Below, piece by piece: positions 1 to 5,645 of a DNA stretch of 6,114 nucleotides (position 1 is its first letter; each line of letters starts with the position of its first letter). Below the pieces are notes generated by a model. It was not told the origin of the DNA, searched no databases, and saw nothing but the letters and a program-made list of their open reading frames with translations. The translations under genes and the position numbers were made by a program. The DNA comes from Filomicrobium sp. (GTDB taxonomy: Bacteria; Pseudomonadota; Alphaproteobacteria; Rhizobiales; Hyphomicrobiaceae), in contig JAJFHK010000388.1 in NCBI GenBank assembly GCA_021775655.1, positions 1 to 6,114 on the forward strand. Direction: 5' to 3'.

Positions 1-123
1 CATGACGACGACCGTAAGATCGTTGGCGTCATCGGCATCATCGGCCCAACTCGCCTTAATTACGCGCGTATCATTCCCATGGTCGACTACACCGCAAAAC
101 TGGTTAGCAAACTCCTGACATAA
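1..123 (+). CDS. hrcA: HrcA heat-inducible repressor, C-terminal 40 residues (5' end outside window)
   Basis: Frame 1 is open from the first base to TAA at 121-123 and encodes the extreme C-terminus of HrcA. The recognisable block is [21 protein letters not shown] followed by TAKLVSKLL, the conserved GVIGPTRxNYxRxIPLVDYTA tail of the family. HrcA is a dimeric winged-helix repressor that binds the CIRCE inverted repeat in front of chaperone genes and is kept active by GroEL. The DNA-binding and GAF-like domains lie outside the window, so only identity, not integrity, can be judged. grpE follows on the same strand after 133 bp, the usual hrcA-grpE arrangement. The ending looks normal. Identification is by family memory, not by a search. 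Confidence 0.9.
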   Translation, partial: HDDDRKIVGVIGIIGPTRLNYARIIPMVDYTAKLVSKLLT

Positions 124-130
124 GCGTGGC

Positions 131-159
131 CCTTGAAATAAGATACGTTGGCCTGATAT
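131..159 (+). promoter_or_regulatory. Sigma-32 (RpoH)-type heat-shock promoter for grpE
   Basis: CCTTGAAA at 131-138 (preceded by C, giving CCCTTGAAA) matches the RpoH -35 consensus. CCTGATAT at 152-159 matches the RpoH -10 (CCCCATnT) at six of eight positions. The gap between CTTGAA and the -10 box is 14 nt, within the RpoH range. Transcription would start near 166, giving a leader of about 90 nt before the grpE ATG. The element lies just after the hrcA stop, so grpE could be induced by heat independently of read-through from hrcA. No transcript data support this; it is a consensus match by eye. Confidence 0.6.
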
Positions 160-256
160 CGAGGGCGACCGAATTGAGTCGTGACCGGCCCCGCGCAAGG
201 CGTTGACGCCCCTCTCAAGTCGCCGGAACCGCAATAAGCTTCGAATCGGAGAGATG

Positions 257-1081
257 ATGGCCGACGAGCCCAACAAAACCGGTACAAATCAGAACGACAA
301 CATGCCACCCCATTCTGAGGATCCCAACGCTTCGCGAAGCAGGAGTTCGTCAATGGATCGTGATCCATTCAACGACCCAGACCAGCTCTTCGACGATCCT
401 GAAATGGAAGCTGCTAACGAAGAGGGGCCGTTCGACCCCGCCGAAGTTCTCAGCGCACAAGTCGAAGAAATGGAGCGCCAGCAAGCTGATTTGGCTGACC
501 GTCTTGCGACGGCGCAGAAGGAGATCCACCGCTATCAGGCGGAAATCCAGAACCTGCACCGCCGCCGAGAAAAAGAAACTGAGGAAACCAGCAAATACGC
601 CATCGCAAAATTTGCCAACGACGTCGTCGAGGTCTCCGACAATTTCGAACGCGCGATTTCCTCTGTGCCCGAAGAAGCGACGGGCGATAATCCCGTTCTG
701 AAATCACTACTCGACGGCTTCACCATGACCGAACGCGCCTTCCTTGGCGTTCTCGAAAAACATGGCGTCAAACGGATTTCACCGAAAGATGAGTTGTTCG
801 ACCCCCACCAGCATCAAGCGGTAATGGAACAAGAGGATAAGGCAGTCCCCGCAGGGACCGTTCTGCAGGTCTTCCAGCCAGGCTACATCATCTCCGATCG
901 GGTTCTTCGCCCGGCCATGGTCGTCGTCGCCCGTGGCGGCCCAAAACCGGTCAAACCCGCGCCGACCACCGAACCTGGGACCGAGCAGTCTGCCGACGAT
1001 CAATCAATCCCGGCAGCAGAACCAATCGAAAATACGCAAGGTGCAGAGACCCCTCCAAAGGACGGCACCGAAAACGTCTGA
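257..1081 (+). CDS. grpE: GrpE, nucleotide exchange factor of DnaK
   Basis: A 274-residue GrpE homologue, the cytoplasmic dimeric co-chaperone that releases ADP from DnaK and so resets its substrate cycle. Residues 1-55 are a polar, acidic, probably disordered extension. Residues 60-115 are a long charged helix (VEEMERQQADLADRL onward), the dimerising coiled coil. Residues 112-165 form the four-helix-bundle segment (KYAIAKFANDVVEVSDNFERA). Residues 180-226 are the beta-wing that contacts DnaK, with the signature FDPHQHQAV (181-189) and VFQPGYIISDRVLRPAMVVVA (205-225). Residues 228-274 are a Pro/Glu-rich tail. At 274 aa it is longer than the 197-aa E. coli protein because of both tails. Two adjacent ATGs exist (254, 257); GGAG at 248-251 is 5 nt from 257 but only 2 nt from 254, favouring 257. 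A TTG at 203 in the same frame lacks a ribosome site. It ends with TGA. Confidence 0.95.
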   Translation: MADEPNKTGTNQNDNMPPHSEDPNASRSRSSSMDRDPFNDPDQLFDDPEMEAANEEGPFDPAEVLSAQVEEMERQQADLADRLATAQKEIHRYQAEIQNLHRRREKETEETSKYAIAKFANDVVEVSDNFERAISSVPEEATGDNPVLKSLLDGFTMTERAFLGVLEKHGVKRISPKDELFDPHQHQAVMEQEDKAVPAGTVLQVFQPGYIISDRVLRPAMVVVARGGPKPVKPAPTTEPGTEQSADDQSIPAAEPIENTQGAETPPKDGTENV

Positions 1082-1153
1082 GTTTAACCGGCTTTACGCA
1101 CACCTGACCTTGCCATGAACATTTTCGTCGCTTAGCCAACACCCCCTCAATCG

Positions 1154-1161
1154 AAGGAGGT
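1154..1161 (+). promoter_or_regulatory. Strong Shine-Dalgarno site of the SEC-C gene
   Basis: AAGGAGGT is a perfect complement to the 16S rRNA 3' end and sits 5 nt before ATG 1167. It is the best ribosome site in the window. It argues that translation really begins here although the reading frame opened by this ATG closes after only 26 codons. Confidence 0.8.
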
Positions 1162-1166
1162 GCGCC

Positions 1167-1447
1167 ATGGCACGCAGATTCATCAAAAAGAACAGACTCG
1201 ACCAGCGCAACCCTGAAGTTTTTGCTGACCACGCGGCGAGCTTTTGAGGTTACGAGCAAACGTCGCAAGTCCTACCCCTCGGAAACAAACGTCAAACGGG
1301 GCAGACGCGTGGTTCACGGCGAGGTTGAGTTGATTGAAAAGCTCGGCCGCAACGATCCGTGCCCTTGCGGCTCCGGACATAGATTTCAAGCGCTGTTGCA
1401 TGAAATCGGGCCGCTATGACGGGGCGCTGCGCGCCCACTATTTTTAG
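1167..1447 (+). pseudogene. Small SEC-C zinc-motif protein, split over three frames by two apparent +1 shifts
   Basis: ATG 1167 opens [19 protein letters not shown]..., which stops at TGA 1245-1247 after 26 residues. Stepping +1 at AGC TTT T|GAG (1239-1248) joins it to [19 protein letters not shown]...[15 protein letters not shown] (1246-1386). A second +1 step at TTT C|AAG (1384-1390) gives [19 protein letters not shown] and TAG at 1445-1447. The joined product is 92 residues, basic at the N-terminus, with a complete C-terminal SEC-C motif [13 protein letters not shown] (CxCx8CC), a zinc-binding element also found at the SecA C-terminus and in many small proteins. Without the second step the last two cysteines are lost. 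The middle frame alone has only a TTG start (1222) with no ribosome site. No terminator separates it from grpE 85 bp upstream, so co-transcription is possible. The function of this family is unknown to me. Whether the shifts are errors, decay or recoding cannot be told from the sequence. Confidence 0.65.
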
Positions 1448-1464
1448 AGACCGCGAATAGCAGA

Positions 1465-1491
1465 ACGGGTCGCGCTGCCTGCGCGACCCGT
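1465..1491. terminator. Stem-loop between convergent genes, probable bidirectional terminator
   Basis: ACGGGTCGCGC (1465-1475) and GCGCGACCCGT (1481-1491) are perfectly complementary, giving an 11-bp GC-rich stem with a 5-nt loop TGCCT. It lies between the TAG of the SEC-C gene (1447, + strand) and the TAA of the SPFH gene (1522, - strand), where a shared terminator is expected. Neither side is followed by a clear run of T, so it is not a textbook intrinsic terminator. Confidence 0.55.
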
Positions 1492-1521
1492 ACGGCAAAT
1501 TCGCTTTGATTCAACTCGGAT

Positions 1522-3369
1522 TTATTGCGCCGGCGGCGGCACCTGTGCTGGTGTTTGTTGCCCGCCTCTGTTGATGACACCCGACAGGATCGCTGCGGCT
1601 CCCGCGAGCCCGCCATCACCGCCTCCGCTACTGACCATCGTATGCGGCACGAGACGCGAAATGAGACCGACCAGTTCGGGCTTCTTCTCCAGCGCACTAA
1701 GCGTCTTATCGAGCGCCTGCAGCAAGGCAACCCGGTCCTGTCCAAGCACTTCAGCCTGTGCCCGCTGACCACGCGCCAGTTCTTCGAGGAACTGACGTTC
1801 AGCGCGGCCAAGAGCTGCACGTTCGGCTTCACGCTGATTGGCGACCTGCACCGCAATTTGCGCTTCGACGAGTCGTGGCTGTTCGTTGGCAGTAGCTCGC
1901 GCCTGCTCAGTCTCAATACGCTTAGCCTGCGCGACCGTTTCGCGTTCAAAGGCTTTCTCCAACTGGTCGGCAAGCTGCTCACGCAACCGCTGAACAAGTA
2001 GTTCGGGCGGCACGGCAGGTTCGCCGAGTCGAATTTCCTGGATTTCCACACCGGCTTTGCGGCCCTCACGCTTCACAGCATCCTCGATATTCTGCTCCAG
2101 CGCGGTGCGGTTCTCGATGAGGTCAAGCACTTCTGTCTTGCGGCGGATGCGCTTGCTCGGGTCATTCGGATCCGGCACTTCAATTTCGGAACCTGCGACG
2201 TTGCGGACGATCGAACGAATGACCGGCGTCAGTATTCGGTTTTCGATTTCCTGGAGGCCACCGACCGCACCAACCACGACCGGCGCATTCTTAGGATTGA
2301 CCTGCACAAGTACGCGCAGCTCCTGGGGAATATCCCAGCCCTCAACTTTGACGAACACGGCTTTGTCCGCCGCTGCTTCCGGGACAGGCTGCGCCTCGGC
2401 TCGCTCCGTCTGTTTGATGTTGCCCTGTTGATCGACGGAAAGGTCGATGATGCGCTTGGTAAAGCCGCCCTTGTATTCCCACGTCTTCACTCGCGTATCG
2501 ACCAATGTAACCTGATAGGCCTTGCGGTTGAGATAGTAAGCACCTGGCAACAACGGCTCGCGCCAGATACCAACACAACCTTGCGGCACCAGCGGTACCG
2601 ATAGCGCACCCGCAACGGCTGTGCTGGCCTTAACCTCTTCCTCTACACAGGACACACCTGGCTTCGTCACGTTGCTTTTTACGACACCGACATGGCCCGC
2701 CGGGATGATCGTGGCACGCGTATTATCATCCGTCCGGGGGTCATAGGTCTTGACCCGAACGTCGAAAAGATACCGGTTGAGCCGGTATTCGCCTGGCTTA
2801 AGAACCGTCTCCTGCGGCCCGCGATGACCACCATCAGTCAGGAATGTCTTGGCATTGAGCATCGCGCTCACGCGGTCGTCGGTAATTGCCGGCGCAATGA
2901 ACATTCCCGCCGGCATCGGAGCACCGTCCACGGCGACGATTTCGCCATAATAGCCCTCCGGGACTTTAACGACGGGGAATTCTTCAACCTGGTACAGCAC
3001 TCGCACGAGCGGCATGAAGTGAAATCCCGGTCCCAGGATTTCAGCCTGTGGTCCCTTCTGACCTTCAAGCGCGATAATCCTGCCGGGCGGCAATTCCTGA
3101 AAAGCGTAGATCCGCTTCAGATGCCCGACGCTGGTTGCATCGATGAACACAAACGATGTCGAAGCTAATAGAAATAGGCCGATAGCAATTGAAATGATGC
3201 CAGAAAGCGTTCCGGAAAATCCCGAAAGCACCTGCTTTGCGGCATCCAACCGCTTGTTTCCGGTCCCCTTGGAGGGGACAGGCATCGTTTGGCCCGATCC
3301 GCCACGCCCGGTTGCCAGACGCCAAATGCCATAGCCAAGTGCTAGAAAACCGAGAACAACATAGATCAT
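1522..3369 (-). CDS. SPFH/band-7 domain membrane protein with long C-terminal coiled coil (flotillin-like)
   Basis: A 615-residue protein. Two hydrophobic segments, residues 2-19 and about 54-76, are separated by a basic Gly/Pro-rich loop, so the protein is membrane anchored, probably as a hairpin or with a cleaved or re-entrant first segment. Residues about 77-450 hold the SPFH/band-7 region, with the characteristic turn LGPGFHFMPLV at 112-122 and QEIRLGEPAVPPELL at its end (444-458). Related blocks recur, each with a (K/L/G)PGxYxLNR turn and a following V.V.T...W/Y strand: 189-210 and 272-299, with a looser one at 112-131. Residues 455-565 are rich in Ala, Glu, Gln and Arg and look like a long coiled coil of the flotillin/HflK type. 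The tail is Gly-rich, then Gln/Pro. SPFH proteins build oligomeric membrane scaffolds and often associate with proteases; the partner here is unknown. It lies downstream of alkB on the same strand after 102 bp of AT-rich DNA, so it may have its own promoter. The start ATG at 3367-3369 has a modest GCGAGG ahead of it. Confidence 0.85.
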   Translation of the reverse strand: MIYVVLGFLALGYGIWRLATGRGGSGQTMPVPSKGTGNKRLDAAKQVLSGFSGTLSGIISIAIGLFLLASTSFVFIDATSVGHLKRIYAFQELPPGRIIALEGQKGPQAEILGPGFHFMPLVRVLYQVEEFPVVKVPEGYYGEIVAVDGAPMPAGMFIAPAITDDRVSAMLNAKTFLTDGGHRGPQETVLKPGEYRLNRYLFDVRVKTYDPRTDDNTRATIIPAGHVGVVKSNVTKPGVSCVEEEVKASTAVAGALSVPLVPQGCVGIWREPLLPGAYYLNRKAYQVTLVDTRVKTWEYKGGFTKRIIDLSVDQQGNIKQTERAEAQPVPEAAADKAVFVKVEGWDIPQELRVLVQVNPKNAPVVVGAVGGLQEIENRILTPVIRSIVRNVAGSEIEVPDPNDPSKRIRRKTEVLDLIENRTALEQNIEDAVKREGRKAGVEIQEIRLGEPAVPPELLVQRLREQLADQLEKAFERETVAQAKRIETEQARATANEQPRLVEAQIAVQVANQREAERAALGRAERQFLEELARGQRAQAEVLGQDRVALLQALDKTLSALEKKPELVGLISRLVPHTMVSSGGGDGGLAGAAAILSGVINRGGQQTPAQVPPPAQ

Positions 3370-3471
3370 TGCGGGGCCTCGCCACCAAAAGAATCAATCG
3401 GCTGTATGATTGTGTGACAAGATTCAATAATTTATTACCAACATTGCAGATGCCATATGAGAAATATAACC

Positions 3472-4113
3472 TTACGCCACTGTAACTCTGCGCAAAGTCA
3501 GGTTGATTCGCCCACCACCGGGCAACAAGTCCGAGGTTCCAGGAACCACCTGATCGATCCCATGGTATGCCCGTCGCGCAGCTCCGCCGAGCACAACAAC
3601 ATCGCCGGATTTCAAGATTAGTCGCTGCTTCGGATCGGCCCGGTTCGACCCACCAACGTGAAAAACGGCATCGTCGCCTAAAGATACGGATACTACAGGC
3701 GCATACTTTTCCGGTTCGTCGGCATCAACATGACTACCCAGCTTCGTGCCCTCAGAATAAGAATTGATGAGGCAAGCTTCAGGCGGCGTAGGCCAGTCAG
3801 CGACTTTGCCCCAGATTTCCAGGAAGGCCAGCGGTATGGCCGGCCATGGTTCCCTGGTCTCGGGATGGAAGGACTGATATCGATACCCGCCATCCTTATC
3901 CGAGACCCAGCCTAAATCTCCGCAATTGCTCATCAAAATAGAAAAAAGCTTACCCGAACGCGGCATTCGAGGCCGATAAAGAGGCGCTTTTTCTAATACT
4001 CCGTGCACCATCTCAAGACACCGCCGCTGGACGTCGAGGTCAAGATAGCCTTCCAAATGCTGAAAACCCTCGATCATGATCCTTGCTACCTTGTTCTGCG
4101 ACCTGAGGGACAC
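3472..4113 (-). CDS. alkB: AlkB, Fe(II)/2-oxoglutarate-dependent DNA dealkylase
   Basis: A 213-residue AlkB homologue (E. coli 216 aa). It removes methyl groups from 1-methyladenine and 3-methylcytosine by oxidation, using Fe(II), O2 and 2-oxoglutarate, in the cytoplasm. Numbering from the GTG start: SNCGDLGW (62-69) corresponds to the substrate-lid segment TNCGHLGW of E. coli; CLINSYSEGTKLGSHVDADE (114-133) carries the iron ligands H128 and D130; YHGI contains the third ligand H184; RINLTLR (202-208) carries the two arginines that bind 2-oxoglutarate. All catalytic residues are present. Three starts are possible: ATG 4179, GTG 4113 and ATG 4077. GTG 4113 is chosen because GGAGGGG lies 5 nt before it and because the first conserved strand (ARIMIEGF) would be cut by starting at 4077. 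It is transcribed away from dnaK. The SPFH gene follows on the same strand. Confidence 0.92.
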   Translation of the reverse strand: MSLRSQNKVARIMIEGFQHLEGYLDLDVQRRCLEMVHGVLEKAPLYRPRMPRSGKLFSILMSNCGDLGWVSDKDGGYRYQSFHPETREPWPAIPLAFLEIWGKVADWPTPPEACLINSYSEGTKLGSHVDADEPEKYAPVVSVSLGDDAVFHVGGSNRADPKQRLILKSGDVVVLGGAARRAYHGIDQVVPGTSDLLPGGGRINLTLRRVTVA

Positions 4114-4118
4114 ATATT

Positions 4119-4125
4119 CCCCTCC
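4119..4125 (-). promoter_or_regulatory. Shine-Dalgarno site that decides the GTG start of alkB
   Basis: Read on the minus strand the bases are GGAGGGG, followed by AATAT and GTG at 4113-4111. Neither in-frame ATG (4179, 4077) has a site as well placed; the 4077 ATG has only AAGG three nt ahead. Confidence 0.6.
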
Positions 4126-4173
4126 GCCGGGCCAGAACCTTACAATCCTCAACAAATGCCCTACTCGTCGCAG

Positions 4174-4201
4174 TTGCACAGCGATTTTGCCGGCTTATAT
4201 A
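4174..4201 (+). promoter_or_regulatory. Candidate promoter for dnaK
   Basis: TTGCAC at 4174-4179 and TATATA at 4196-4201 are 16 bp apart and fit a housekeeping-type promoter. CTTATAT (4194-4200) also resembles the CYTATNT -10 box proposed for alphaproteobacterial RpoH. The start site would be near 4208, leaving a leader of almost 290 nt that holds all the inverted repeats listed below. No better promoter was found closer to the dnaK ATG. Confidence 0.4.
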
Positions 4202-4220
4202 ACGCTTGTGTGAAGTTCAA
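4194..4220 (-). promoter_or_regulatory. Candidate promoter for alkB, overlapping the dnaK promoter
   Basis: On the minus strand TTGAAC (4220-4215) precedes TATAAG (4199-4194) with a 15-bp spacer, shorter than ideal. It shares the self-complementary core TTATATAA (4195-4202) with the plus-strand promoter. Transcription would begin near 4188, about 75 nt before the GTG start of alkB. Confidence 0.33.
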
Positions 4221-4224
4221 CTTC
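4212..4224. promoter_or_regulatory. Perfect 13-bp palindrome GAAGTT-C-AACTTC, possible operator
   Basis: Both arms are exact inverse complements around a central C. It covers the -35 hexamer of the proposed alkB promoter and lies just downstream of the proposed dnaK start site, so a protein bound here could affect both genes. The regulator is unknown; the sequence is not a CIRCE element. Confidence 0.4.
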
Positions 4225-4252
4225 GGCTCGCCGGTTGTTGACTGGAAGGAAG

Positions 4253-4361
4253 CCCAACATCGGCCCGCCCGGTGTTGGCAAGTTTAGGCCGCTCAACACC
4301 AGCCTGCTGAGTGTTGACGATTCCAAAGAACGCCCAACATCAGCCCGCGCTGTGTGTTGGC
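4253..4361. repeat. Three tandem imperfect hairpin repeats in the dnaK upstream region
   Basis: Unit 1 (4254-4278) has arms CCAACATCGG and CCGGTGTTGG with loop CCCGC and one T-G wobble as + strand RNA. Unit 2 (4293-4317) has arms TCAACACCAG and CTGAGTGTTGA with a bulged A and loop CCTG. Unit 3 (4334-4360) has arms CCAACATCAG and CTGTGTGTTGG with a bulged T and loop CCCGCG. The outer arms share CAACA(T/C)/GTGTTG, and the unit centres are about 39 and 42 bp apart, roughly four helical turns. Units 1 and 3 are the most alike (GCCCAACATCrGCCCGC). Linkers between units are unrelated. This 383-bp intergenic region (4114-4496) has no convincing gene. Confidence 0.7.
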
Positions 4362-4390
4362 AGATCGACAATGTTTTAGGGGACCGTGCC

Positions 4391-4449
4391 CAGGCGCCTG
4401 TTGGTGGCGCATGTCTTCAACAGGCGGCGAGGCTAAGCCTAGGCGCCTA
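4391..4449. repeat. GC-rich palindromes and inverted repeat just upstream of dnaK
   Basis: CAGGCGCCTG (4391-4400) and TAGGCGCCTA (4440-4449) are 10-bp perfect palindromes sharing AGGCGCCT, 49 bp apart. Between them CGCCTGTTG (4395-4403) pairs exactly with CAACAGGCG (4418-4426), and AGGCT-A-AGCCT fills 4430-4440. As RNA the segment would fold strongly and ends about 35 nt before the dnaK ribosome site. Confidence 0.55.
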
Positions 4450-4496
4450 ATGAAAGGGCCTACACGGTCTGCCGCAGCAAATAAGGAAGATCAAGA

Positions 4497-5645
4497 ATGT
4501 CAAAAGTTATCGGCATCGACCTCGGCACAACGAACTCCTGTGTAGCCGTCATGGAAGGCGGCAAACCACGGGTTCTCGACAATGCAGAAGGTTCGAACAC
4601 GACGCCCTCGATCGTCGCTTTCACTGAGGACGATGAGCGTCTTGTTGGCCTCCCAGCCAAACGTCAGGCCGTCACGAACCCAATCAATACCCTGTTTGCG
4701 GTCAAGCGCCTCATCGGACGCCGCTTCGAAGATGAAACAGTCAAGAAGGACCAAGACTTGGTCCCGTATGAAATTGTCGAAGGCCCGAGCGGCGACGCCT
4801 GGATCGAAGCTAGCGGCAAGAAATATTCCCCGCAGCAGATTTCCGCATTTATCCTTCAGAAGATGAAAGAAACCGCTGAAGCCAAACTCGGCGAAACGGT
4901 CACCCAGGCCGTCATCACTGTTCCGGCATACTTCAACGATGCCCAGCGCCAGGCGACCAAGGATGCCGGCAAGATCGCTGGCCTTGAAGTCCTGCGCATC
5001 ATCAACGAGCCGACGGCGGCAGCTCTCGCTTACGGCCTCGACAAGAAACACACCTCAACCACCATCGCAGTTTACGACCTCGGCGGCGGCACGTTCGACA
5101 TCTCGGTCCTGGAGATCGGCGACGGCGTCTTCGAAGTGAAGTCGACCAACGGCGACACATTCCTGGGTGGTGAAGACTTCGACATGACTCTCGTTAGCTA
5201 CCTTGCTGACGAGTTTAAGAAAGAAAACGGTATCGACCTGCGCCAGGACAAACTCGCCCTGCAGCGCCTAAAGGAAGCTGCCGAAAAAGCAAAGATCGAG
5301 CTGTCCTCTTCTTCACAAACTGAAGTCAACCTTCCCTTCATCACCGCCGACCAGTCAGGTCCAAAGCACCTGACCATGAAGCTCACGCGCGCCAAGATGG
5401 AAAGCCTCGTCGGTCACCTTATCGACCGCACCAAGGGCCCGTGTCAGCAAGCCATCAAGGATGCCGGCCTCAAAGCTGCCGACATCGATGAAGTCGTCCT
5501 CGTCGGCGGCATGACCCGCATGCCGCGCGTTCAGGAAGTTGTACAGCAGCTGTTCGGCAAGGAGCCGCACAAGGGCGTCAACCCTGATGAAGTCGTCGCT
5601 GTCGGCGCGGCAATCCAGGCCGGTGTGTTAAAAGGCGAAGTCTAG
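4497..5645 (+). CDS. dnaK: DnaK (Hsp70) nucleotide-binding domain, ending at an in-frame amber codon
   Basis: The first 382 residues of DnaK, the ATP-driven Hsp70 chaperone that works with DnaJ and GrpE in the cytoplasm. All nucleotide-binding-domain signatures are present: [13 protein letters not shown] (5-17), the [17 protein letters not shown] block (142-158), [16 protein letters not shown] (192-207) and [17 protein letters not shown] (333-349). The start ATG has AAGGAAG (4483-4489) ahead of it. The frame closes at TAG 5643-5645, where almost all relatives have Lys (GxVKDVLLLDV); AAG to TAG is a single base change. The stop falls exactly between the nucleotide-binding domain and the linker VLLLDV. 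The same frame continues intact after it. A small deviation, RTKGPCQQ (311-318), replaces the usual RTxEPCxx near the end of subdomain IIB/IIA. If the stop is real and not suppressed, only an ATPase domain without linker or peptide-binding domain is made. Confidence 0.93.
   Translation: MSKVIGIDLGTTNSCVAVMEGGKPRVLDNAEGSNTTPSIVAFTEDDERLVGLPAKRQAVTNPINTLFAVKRLIGRRFEDETVKKDQDLVPYEIVEGPSGDAWIEASGKKYSPQQISAFILQKMKETAEAKLGETVTQAVITVPAYFNDAQRQATKDAGKIAGLEVLRIINEPTAAALAYGLDKKHTSTTIAVYDLGGGTFDISVLEIGDGVFEVKSTNGDTFLGGEDFDMTLVSYLADEFKKENGIDLRQDKLALQRLKEAAEKAKIELSSSSQTEVNLPFITADQSGPKHLTMKLTRAKMESLVGHLIDRTKGPCQQAIKDAGLKAADIDEVVLVGGMTRMPRVQEVVQQLFGKEPHKGVNPDEVVAVGAAIQAGVLKGEV

Noticed and set aside
203..256. 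TTG 203 as the start of GrpE, adding 18 residues
   Set aside because: No ribosome site before it, while GGAG is well placed for ATG 257; the extra residues do not resemble the family.
1525..2001. Plus-strand open frames opposite the SPFH gene (also 2057-2431 and 2692-3168)
   Set aside because: They mirror the codon structure of the minus-strand gene, have no convincing starts, and their products show no recognisable domains.
4114..4179. ATG 4179 as the start of AlkB, adding 22 residues
   Set aside because: It would lie within about 10 nt of the proposed transcription start, lacks a good ribosome site, and makes the protein longer than the family; GTG 4113 has a strong site.
4293..4360. Hairpin units 2 and 3 as CIRCE operators (unit 2 right arm GAGTGTTGA resembles GAGTGCTAA; unit 3 has 9-9-9 geometry)
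   Set aside because: The left arms match CIRCE at only 3-5 of 9 positions, spacing differs between units (25 and 27 bp overall), and no unit has both the right geometry and a good match.
4253..4361. CRISPR array
   Set aside because: Only three short imperfect units that are themselves palindromes, linkers of 12-16 bp rather than spacer length, and no cas genes.
4483..4496. RNA thermometer hiding the dnaK ribosome site
   Set aside because: The only complementary stretch found is TCTTC (4414-4418) against GAAGA (4486-4490), five pairs, too weak and without the ROSE-type motif.
4411..4545. Upstream reading frame of 44 codons overlapping the start of dnaK
   Set aside because: It has only a weak GGTGG ahead of the ATG, crosses the GC palindromes, and its second half is the dnaK coding sequence in another frame; no recognisable protein features.
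4500..5051. Minus-strand open frame of 183 codons opposite dnaK
   Set aside because: It is the antisense shadow of a highly conserved gene with strong codon bias; no independent support.
5643..5645. Genome-wide reassignment of TAG to an amino acid
   Set aside because: Only one internal TAG is seen in the window's clear genes; the TAG ending the SEC-C composite fits a normal stop, and the other genes are continuous without it.
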